NCBI GenBank assembly: GCA_934668515.1
Contig: CAKUNS010000021.1
Location: 1 to 31,853 of the forward strand
Source of the DNA: an uncultured Eggerthellaceae bacterium
GTDB lineage: Bacteria > Actinomycetota > Coriobacteriia > Coriobacteriales > Eggerthellaceae
Direction: 5' to 3'
DNA: 31,853 bases
Under the pieces are notes generated by a model. That model made no database searches. It was not told the origin of the DNA and was given only the letters and a program-made list of their open reading frames with translations. Positions within the stretch are counted from its first letter, which is position 1. Each line of letters opens with the position of its first letter. Positions 17,205 to 23,616 of this stretch are shown piece after piece. Made by a program: the position numbers and the translations under genes.

Positions 17205-17238
17205 CAGGAAGGCGCATCGAAAACGATGCGCCTTCCTG
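17205..17238 (-). terminator. Terminator of leftward acylation operon
   Basis: CAGGAAGGCGCATCG, loop AAAA, CGATGCGCCTTCCTG: a perfect 15-bp stem five bases beyond the stop of the leftward carrier-protein gene. Its core resembles the 17133-17161 hairpin (both contain G-CGCATCG or ACGCATCG arms). Confidence 0.8.
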
Positions 17239-17243
17239 CACTT

Positions 17244-17489
17244 TTAGTCTTCTTCTGCCAAGCGGTTGATCATCGCAGTAAGCGATGCTGCGCTGTTGAA
17301 GTTGTCAGGAATGATTTCCTTTGCAGGAACAGCCACATCGAACTCGTCGTCGATAGCCGAAACGATGGCCAAAATGTCGAAAGAATCGATCTTACGAGCA
17401 TCAACCAGGTCGGTGGAATTCTCGTAATCGACGCCCTCGCGCACGCCTTCCAGCATCTCGATGACTTCGTCAAGCTTGATCTCGTCCAT
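17244..17489 (-). CDS. Second acyl/amino-acyl carrier protein
   Basis: An 81-residue acidic carrier protein. The phosphopantetheine serine is Ser36 in ARKIDSFDILAIV, and the third helix region is DEFDVAVPAKEIIPDNF. It differs from the dltC product in sequence but has the same fold and size. The ATG follows AAGGAG by seven bases. It is the last gene of the leftward operon, 83 bases after the decarboxylase, and probably carries the amino-acyl group activated by the adenylating enzyme at 18850-20382. It could also be a general ACP, but the operon context argues against that. Confidence 0.88.
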   Translation of the reverse strand: MDEIKLDEVIEMLEGVREGVDYENSTDLVDARKIDSFDILAIVSAIDDEFDVAVPAKEIIPDNFNSAASLTAMINRLAEED

Positions 17490-17572
17490 GAGTCTCTCCT
17501 TCTTACGTGCCGGCGCCTAAAACGCACGGCACATTGCATTTCAATTGGAACCGATTATAAACCTTCGCAAAC

Positions 17573-18853
17573 TTACCGATGCGCGCAGTTGATAGGCCAC
17601 GACTCCGTGAAATCGCGTGCCAGGCGCACGTCTTCCCCGTCGCACAGCAAAACGCGCGGCATGGTGCGGCTCAGGAACAAGTGAACGCCCTCGGTAACCG
17701 AATACGCACCGGCGTTCTTGAACGCAAGGACGTCGCCGCGCTCAAGGGAACTCATTTCCACCGAGCGAACCAGCACATCGTTCACCGTGCACAAGCTGCC
17801 GCACAAGCACCACTCGCGCGCATCGCCTGCGTCGCGGGCGGCATCAACGTCGACCGTCAGATTGGCGATGACCGGCACATGCAGGCCCATCATCTGGCCG
17901 TAGTAGGTCAAGTGGTTCATGCCGCCGTCAAGAATGGCGTAATTCGTTCCGTCGTTGGACTTCAGATCCATAGCGCGCGTCAGGTATGCCCCGCACGGCG
18001 CGGCGAAGAAACGGCCCATCTCGATGGTCAACTTCACGCGCTTGGCAACTTCCTGCAGGTCGGGCGCAAGCTCACGAAGCGGCGCCAGGTCGTCGGAGAA
18101 ATCGTCGTCGACGAAGTACGGCACCGCAAGGCCCGGGCCGTACTCAAGGCGCTCAACCGTGAAGCCGTGCTCGGCCTCAAGCAGGTCAAGAAACTCGATA
18201 AGGGAAGCGAGCTCGCGACGCTGATGCTTCAATTTCTTACGCTGGGTGCCCACGAAGTAGTGGATGCCCACCAGGTTGATGCCCGGGAACTCGCTGCGGT
18301 TGTCAACCAGCCACAGCAGGTCTTCCTTCGACATGCCGAACTGCGAGCCCGAGTTCAGGCGCGGCAGCACGTCGATAACCTGGTTGCGCGAAACGGCAAC
18401 CTCGCTGAGATAGGTTGCATGCAGAAGCGACTCAGCCGTCATCACGCCCGCGCCGAACGACGCGGCCTCGGTGATGTCGGAGATCTCCTTGTTCACGCCG
18501 GAATACACCACCAGCGCGGGATCAACGCCCAGTTGCTCGCAAATAGCAAGCTCGCCGGGGCTGCACACCTCAAGATGCGCTCCCTCCTGCGCGGCAGCGG
18601 CCGTCAAGAACGGATTCGCTTTCATGGCGAAGCACAACGCGATGTCATCGCCAACGATCTGCTGGCATGCCTGCAGGCGCGACTTGAATGCAGCCGTGTC
18701 GAACACAAACGAGGGCGTTCCCCATTCGGCTTGAAGCTCGCGCAAGCGATCGTTTCCCATGAAGCGCATCTGCGGCTGAGCCTGCTCGGCCGCAACGGCA
18801 GGCTCTATGGCAGCTTCGTCTGTAACCTCGATCGTTTCGGTCATTTCACTCAT
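17573..18853 (-). CDS. Fold-type III PLP-dependent decarboxylase (DAP/ornithine decarboxylase family)
   Basis: A 426-residue member of the alanine-racemase-fold decarboxylases. PLP-binding Lys78 lies in CFAMKANPF, followed by EVCSPGELAI, the substrate-helix region GIHYFVGTQRKK (196-207), EYGPGLAVPYF, EMGRFFAAPCGAY, the C351-G-S-L-C355-T-V-N-D359 motif and KNAGAYS (379-385). The N-terminal 30 residues are acidic and extra. The ATG overlaps the adenylating enzyme stop (ATGA, 18850-18853), so the two are translationally coupled. A lysine-biosynthetic LysA is unlikely in this context. Similar decarboxylases paired with an AMP-forming ligase and ACP occur in exosortase-A loci, and BtrK in butirosin synthesis decarboxylates a carrier-bound glutamate. 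The substrate is not readable from sequence. Confidence 0.85.
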   Translation of the reverse strand: MSEMTETIEVTDEAAIEPAVAAEQAQPQMRFMGNDRLRELQAEWGTPSFVFDTAAFKSRLQACQQIVGDDIALCFAMKANPFLTAAAAQEGAHLEVCSPGELAICEQLGVDPALVVYSGVNKEISDITEAASFGAGVMTAESLLHATYLSEVAVSRNQVIDVLPRLNSGSQFGMSKEDLLWLVDNRSEFPGINLVGIHYFVGTQRKKLKHQRRELASLIEFLDLLEAEHGFTVERLEYGPGLAVPYFVDDDFSDDLAPLRELAPDLQEVAKRVKLTIEMGRFFAAPCGAYLTRAMDLKSNDGTNYAILDGGMNHLTYYGQMMGLHVPVIANLTVDVDAARDAGDAREWCLCGSLCTVNDVLVRSVEMSSLERGDVLAFKNAGAYSVTEGVHLFLSRTMPRVLLCDGEDVRLARDFTESWPINCAHR

Positions 18854-20382
18854 TTCGCACCGCCCATCTGCGCAAGTGCTGCGCGATCGACTTTGCCGTT
18901 CTTGGTGAGCGGCATATGTTCAACAGGAATAAGCTTCGCAGGCACCATATAATGCGGAAGCTTCGCGGAAAGCAACTCAAGCAGCGCATCGGCGGCAAGC
19001 AGGCCATCGTAATAAAGCGAGATTTTCTTGCGCTTCGCGTCGTACAGGCAGCACGCACGCTCGACGCCGTCGGCAGCCTGTGCTGCAGCCTCGATTTCGC
19101 CAAGCTCGATACGCTGACCCAGATGCTTGATTTGGTGGTCCTTACGGCCCGAGAAAACCAGATTGCCGTTTTCGTCCCAACGAGCCAGGTCACCCGTGCG
19201 GTACATAGTTTCGGGGAATGCGGTCGAAAGCGGGTTTTGCACGAAGGCCGTCGCCGTGCGCTGGGGATCGTTGTAGTAGCCAAGCGCCAGGCAGGTGCCG
19301 GTGACGCACACCTCGCCCTCGGCACCGGGCTGGGTTACCAGCGCGTCATCGTCAAGCAGGAAGACACCTTCGTTAAAGAACGGCTTACCCGCAGGGATAA
19401 CCTCGTCCTTCGCGTACTCACGGTCGACCACATGGTACGTGCAGTTGCAAGTAACCTCGGTCGGGCCGTACACGTTCACGAACGTGGCGTTCGGAAGGGC
19501 GCGACGCCACTTGGCAAGCTGCTTAGGCGGCATAACCTCGCCCGAGAAAATAACCTTGTCGATGGTTTCGGGCACGCGGTAGTCGAAACCACCCATGATG
19601 GACACGAAGCACATGGCGCTTACCGCCCACGTGCAGGTGGTGATGGCATTGTCGGCCAGGAAATCCATCAGCTTGGCGGGCTGGCTGAAATAGTCGCGCG
19701 GGATAAGAACCAGTGTGGCGCCCGTAAACAGGGTGCTGTAGATGTCCTTCACCGACACGTCGAAGTCGAACGGGGCCTGGTTGCCAATGCGGTCGTCCTG
19801 GCCAATGCCGAAAACGCTGTCAAATTGCGGGATGAAATCAATGACCGAGCGATGGCACACGGCCACACCCTTAGGCGTGCCGGTAGAGCCGCTGGTGAAG
19901 TTAATGTAGAGCGGGTCGACGTCAAGCGCAGTGGCGAAGCGCTGGTCAAGCGCCTGGGAAGCAGCAGTGGCGGCACCCTGACCTGCGGCGCTCAGCACCT
20001 CGTCGATCAGCACAACGGGCGTATCGGTTGCGTCGAACGCCTCGTGGGCACGATCGGCGTTGGCGGCGTCGGTAAGCACCACGCCGGGCTTCAACGTGGC
20101 CATGATGGAAGAAAGGCGCGCATCGGGCTGGCGCACGTCAATCACTGAATACGGGCAGCGAGCATAGGCCGCACCCATCATGGCGGCCAAACAACGCGGG
20201 CTTTTCTCCATGAACAGGGCAACCGGAACACGAGCCTCTTGGCGCTGCGCAACCCACGAACCGAACACGCGCGCAGCCTGGTAAAGCTGCGCGAACGTCA
20301 GCGAATCGGTTTCGTCGCAGACGGCAACCTTTTCGGGGGTCCGCTCTGCCGTTGCCTGCAACCATTCGATCATGCTTCTCAT
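18850..20382 (-). CDS. DltA-like amino-acid adenylating enzyme
   Basis: A 510-residue ANL-superfamily enzyme expected to adenylate an amino acid and load the nearby carrier protein. It has the P-loop NFTSGSTGTPKG (161-172), PFDFDVSVKDIY (204-215), VIFSGEVMP (277-285), NVYGPTE (303-309), YRTGDLA, GRKDHQIKHLGQRIELGEIE, and catalytic Lys497 in KNGKVDR. The Cys that marks D-Ala specificity in DltA is Ser280 here, and Tyr after FDLSV is replaced by Lys (Lys212), so the substrate is probably not D-Ala. The conserved Asp for an alpha-amino group is kept (FDFD). The frame is open to 20457, but ATG at 20382 follows AGGAG by seven bases. The stop overlaps the decarboxylase start. Confidence 0.88.
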   Translation of the reverse strand: MRSMIEWLQATAERTPEKVAVCDETDSLTFAQLYQAARVFGSWVAQRQEARVPVALFMEKSPRCLAAMMGAAYARCPYSVIDVRQPDARLSSIMATLKPGVVLTDAANADRAHEAFDATDTPVVLIDEVLSAAGQGAATAASQALDQRFATALDVDPLYINFTSGSTGTPKGVAVCHRSVIDFIPQFDSVFGIGQDDRIGNQAPFDFDVSVKDIYSTLFTGATLVLIPRDYFSQPAKLMDFLADNAITTCTWAVSAMCFVSIMGGFDYRVPETIDKVIFSGEVMPPKQLAKWRRALPNATFVNVYGPTEVTCNCTYHVVDREYAKDEVIPAGKPFFNEGVFLLDDDALVTQPGAEGEVCVTGTCLALGYYNDPQRTATAFVQNPLSTAFPETMYRTGDLARWDENGNLVFSGRKDHQIKHLGQRIELGEIEAAAQAADGVERACCLYDAKRKKISLYYDGLLAADALLELLSAKLPHYMVPAKLIPVEHMPLTKNGKVDRAALAQMGGAK

Positions 20383-20458
20383 TATCACTCTCCTCGATAC
20401 GTCTTCATTCCGTCTACGCCGAACTTTATTCTCGTAAGAATCGATCCAGCCTATCACG

Positions 20459-21799
20459 CTAGTACGTGACCGACGTCACGCGATAGCGATCGAACTCCGC
20501 CGTCGAGCCAACTTTGCGAGCGTTCACGCGTACGTCGCGTACGCCATGACCGTCAACCGGCATCTCATACGACGAATCATCCGACCAATCGCGAACAATC
20601 TGCCAGGCGCCTGTAGCGCCCTTCTCACAGAACTGGTATTCAACGGGCGTTCCCGCACCCGCATATGCCGTAGCGGCAAGCTTCACGCTGCCATCTTCAC
20701 ACGTAGCACTAAGTTTTACCAGGTCGACATACTGATGCGCCTGCTCGTACTGATCTTGCGAATAGAACAACCCTCGCACGTCTTTACCCGACTCGCGTGC
20801 CTCGATCAGCTTACTATACGCCAAGCTCACCGCCGCACCGCCGCCAGCGTTCAAATGCTGATAGTCGGCGTAATAAATCCCATTCGACGCATCAAGCAGC
20901 TCGGGTTTCGCCAAGTTAAGGTCATAGCATTTACCGCCATGTTCGCGAACAAGCTTTCCAACCTGCTTCGACAGATCGAAATAGTTATTGCCACAAGAAA
21001 GAACACTAAAAACGGGGACGGGTGGAATCACAACGTAGAAATCAATGCCGCGCTCAATGCAATAATCACACATTTGAGCCAGGATCTGAAGCTTCTCGGC
21101 GTCGAACGTCTTCCATTTGTATACGTCTGCGTAAGTCTTATCTTCGCCTTCATTAAAGTCGAATCGGGTTTTGATATTGCCGTAACCCTTACCGTAATAC
21201 GTCCAACCACGCTGATTCACTTCAGCTGCCTGGCGAACTGTAAGGCCTTCCGACCTCATTCGAATGTTCTCGGCAATGTCGCCCGCATTCCATTTCACGT
21301 GATTGGAAACCCAGGGGAACATCCAATTCAGCGAATTCTTCTCCTTGTAGCAACGCTCGTTCGACAAACAGTAAAAGATGTCTTTCAATTGCGCGACAGG
21401 ATCGCCAAAGTTTTTATTTCGAATGAATGCACGGCCTGGATCCGGGAACTCATCACCTTGGATGTTGCAAAACTCCAACCCATAAGTGACTGTTTTTACC
21501 TCGTGGTCGGTACAAGCTTTCTGAAGCGCCATAAACGATTCCTCGACGGTCTGACCAGGCGTCGACATGTTGAACGACGAGGTTCCCAGTTCGGCATCGA
21601 CAACATGGGGGTCAAACGCATGAACAGAAACGGAATCGCCAACGAAAATCGCATCTATAGAATCCTGCGACCGGTAGTCAGACCACATAAGCTCGCTCTT
21701 TGAGCCATATGGCTCAAAGGCGTAGGTTGCGGCAGCATTCAAACCAAAGACGAGAGCTAATGCCAGAACGACAAGAGCCACTTTCTTAAAAATTCGCAT
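20459..21799 (-). CDS. SGNH-hydrolase-like membrane protein with C-terminal beta domain
   Basis: A 446-residue exported protein with an N-terminal membrane helix (about 7-26). The SGNH motif FVGDSVSVHAFDP puts the nucleophile at Ser56, and YYADYQHLNAGGG gives Asp312 and His315. It is the DltD/AlgX-type partner expected next to an MBOAT, acting outside the membrane. Residues 358-446 add a beta-rich module (VEYQFCEKGATGAWQIVRDW ending in VRVNARKVG) resembling triple-tyrosine or Ig-like repeats, which DltD lacks. The frame is open to 21844, but ATG at 21797-21799 has GGAGG eight bases upstream. This start overlaps the MBOAT stop by 14 bases. The middle is AT-richer than its neighbours (24 of 60 G+C in line 21121-21180). 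Confidence 0.85.
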   Translation of the reverse strand: MRIFKKVALVVLALALVFGLNAAATYAFEPYGSKSELMWSDYRSQDSIDAIFVGDSVSVHAFDPHVVDAELGTSSFNMSTPGQTVEESFMALQKACTDHEVKTVTYGLEFCNIQGDEFPDPGRAFIRNKNFGDPVAQLKDIFYCLSNERCYKEKNSLNWMFPWVSNHVKWNAGDIAENIRMRSEGLTVRQAAEVNQRGWTYYGKGYGNIKTRFDFNEGEDKTYADVYKWKTFDAEKLQILAQMCDYCIERGIDFYVVIPPVPVFSVLSCGNNYFDLSKQVGKLVREHGGKCYDLNLAKPELLDASNGIYYADYQHLNAGGGAAVSLAYSKLIEARESGKDVRGLFYSQDQYEQAHQYVDLVKLSATCEDGSVKLAATAYAGAGTPVEYQFCEKGATGAWQIVRDWSDDSSYEMPVDGHGVRDVRVNARKVGSTAEFDRYRVTSVTY

Positions 21800-23363
21800 A
21801 GATAAACCCTCCCTGAGCTGGGGCAAATGCGAACGAAAACACAATCAGAAAGCCCAAGGCAAGTAGCGCCATCCAGCGGAAGACGATAGGCATGCTCAAA
21901 AAGCGCTCGCCTACATCGACGCCGCGCTCTCGCTGGATGCTCACGACAAGCACGATCAAGCAGGCGATAGCGGCAAGGATGAAGCGCATTCGGCCTTCAG
22001 CAGCAAGGATCGGGGCGAATGTCGGCATGAATGCAGCCACATTGAAGTTGAACAGCGTGTTATGGAAAGCCTGCAGGCAGTCGCCGAAGTCGTAGATGCG
22101 GTCGAAGTACCAGCCGATGTTCACCACGATGAACGTGCGGACCACGCGCCATGCATGCCACGCGTTGGTGCTGTCGTCGACGCGCAGGGCCGCCTTCATG
22201 CGGGCGAACAAAGGCGAGGCCAAGTCGGCGGCCGCGATGACCAGGCCGTTGTACAGGCCCCACCAAATAAAGTGAGCCTCGGCGCCGTGCCAAAGGCCGA
22301 CCAGGAAGAACACCAGGACGTTGGCCACGCAGGCGGGAAGCGTGCGGCCGGCGTGCTGGCCGAGGTGGGCCGAGCACCACTCGCCCAGCCTCCTCATGGA
22401 CGGGCGCAAGGCGAACGGGTAGAACACGTAGTCGCGCATCCACGCGCCCAGCGTGATGTGCCAGCGGCGCCAGAAGTCGCCGAGCGAGACGCTGAAGTAG
22501 GGCTGGCGGAAGTTCTCGGCCATGCGAACGCCGAACAGCTGAGACACGCCGCGCACCATGTCGATGCCGCCCGAGAAATCGCCGTACTGCTGCGCCGAGT
22601 ACAAAAGGATGCCGAACGCGATGATGGAGCCGGGGGTCCCGGGCGTCACCTGGTCGAGGCATGCGGCGATTGTCTTCACCAGCATGTCGGCGACGACGAA
22701 CTTCTTCAGCATGCCGAAGCCGATGAGGAGCAGGGCGCGCTTGGCGCCGGCGGGGTCGAAACGACGCGGGGCGCAAAGCTGGTCCGCCAGCTGGTCGAAG
22801 CGGTTGATGGGGCCCTGGATGAGCTGCGGGAACCACGAGACGAACAGCAGGTACTTGAGCGGGTTGCGCTCGGGCCGCGCCTTGCCGTTGTAGGCGTCGA
22901 TGAGGTAGCCCATCGACTGGAAGGTGTAGAACGACAGGCCAAGGGGGAGCAGCAGCGACGAGGCCAGGAACGACCCGCCCATGCCCAGGCCGTCCAGCAG
23001 GACGTTCCAGTACTTGATGTAGGACAGGACGCCGAAGTTCAGCGCCAGCGCGGCGAGCAGGGCAAGCCACTTATAGTGGTTGAAGCGGGCCTTGATCGCC
23101 TTCTTCTGGGCGCGGTCGGACGCGGCCTTGCGGGCGGCCTTGGAGCGCTCCTCCAGCTTGCCGAAGGCCATGCCCACCGCCCAGGACGAGCCGGCGGTGA
23201 GAAGGATGAAGAGCAGGTTGTGCCAGCCGGTGCAGACGTAGAAGCCGAGCGAGGCGGCCAAAAGCACCGTCCACTGGCAACGCGGCGCGATGCGGCCCAA
23301 GGCGAAGTACGCCGCCAGCGACAGGCACAGGAAAGCGACGAACTGCAACGAGTACAGCTGCAA
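21786..23363 (-). CDS. Second MBOAT O-acyltransferase (AlgI/DltB-like)
   Basis: A 525-residue polytopic membrane protein predicted to move an acyl or amino-acyl group across the membrane. It starts with TTG (23361-23363) after GGGGGA and reads M-QLYSLQFVAFLCL, as in AlgI-type proteins. Signature motifs are QSMGYLIDAYNGKARPERN, LIQGPINRFDQL, DFWRRWHITLGAWMRDYVF, and His359 in LVGLWHGAEAHFIWWG. It is longer than DltB and closer to AlgI. It is the first gene of the leftward operon. Composition is mosaic: 41 of 60 G+C in line 22861-22920 against 36 of 60 in line 21961-22020 near the 3' end. This suggests recombination within the gene. Confidence 0.9.
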   Translation of the reverse strand: MQLYSLQFVAFLCLSLAAYFALGRIAPRCQWTVLLAASLGFYVCTGWHNLLFILLTAGSSWAVGMAFGKLEERSKAARKAASDRAQKKAIKARFNHYKWLALLAALALNFGVLSYIKYWNVLLDGLGMGGSFLASSLLLPLGLSFYTFQSMGYLIDAYNGKARPERNPLKYLLFVSWFPQLIQGPINRFDQLADQLCAPRRFDPAGAKRALLLIGFGMLKKFVVADMLVKTIAACLDQVTPGTPGSIIAFGILLYSAQQYGDFSGGIDMVRGVSQLFGVRMAENFRQPYFSVSLGDFWRRWHITLGAWMRDYVFYPFALRPSMRRLGEWCSAHLGQHAGRTLPACVANVLVFFLVGLWHGAEAHFIWWGLYNGLVIAAADLASPLFARMKAALRVDDSTNAWHAWRVVRTFIVVNIGWYFDRIYDFGDCLQAFHNTLFNFNVAAFMPTFAPILAAEGRMRFILAAIACLIVLVVSIQRERGVDVGERFLSMPIVFRWMALLALGFLIVFSFAFAPAQGGFIYANF

Positions 23364-23616
23364 AAGGAAATCCCCCGATTATCGACGATTGATCAGCGGG
23401 AACAAGATTAGCACGATGCCGCGCCCTGCACTTGCTCTACGAGGGTTTCCGCAGGTTAAGCACAATGACGCGGCGTCGGATTCGGGGGGGGGATTAGCTC
23501 ATTCTGGGCTGGCGATGGGTCGTTAACATCGCTTCTCTTTTTAAGCTCCATTCTTTTAGTTAACCCAACAACGATTTGTCGGTACAATCAACTTAGACCA
23601 CGACGAGGCCCGGCTT
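23364..23616. other. Divergent intergenic region with G9 tract and hairpins
   Basis: A minus-strand -10 candidate TAATCT (complement of 23405-23410) could serve the MBOAT operon. A run of nine G lies at 23484-23492, directly followed by ATTAGCTC. A hairpin GCGATG/CATCGC spans 23512-23517 and 23527-23532. An alternative stem is GGGT plus TAAC (about 23517-23527) with GTTAACCC (23559-23566). Retron RTs usually have an msr-msd RNA just upstream. TTAGC at 23494-23498 resembles the branching-G context, but I could not find the a1/a2 inverted repeats, so no ncRNA is called. Confidence 0.35.
23560..23588 (+). promoter_or_regulatory. Candidate promoter of the RT-protease gene
   Basis: TTAACC (23560-23565), 17-base spacer, TACAAT (23583-23588). 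Transcription would start about 20 bases before the TTG start codon. Four of six and five of six matches to the -35 and -10 consensus. Confidence 0.45.

Noticed and set aside
17573..18853. LysA for lysine biosynthesis
   Set aside because: The family matches, but coupling to an adenylating enzyme, carrier protein and MBOAT, an unusual GIHYFVGTQ substrate region and the acidic N-terminal extension argue for a dedicated role. Not excluded by sequence alone.
17579..18952. 457-codon plus-strand ORF opposite the decarboxylase
   Set aside because: Antisense shadow; the minus-strand gene has all PLP motifs.
22062..23411. 449-codon plus-strand ORF opposite the second MBOAT
   Set aside because: Antisense of a motif-rich membrane protein; charged low-complexity translation.
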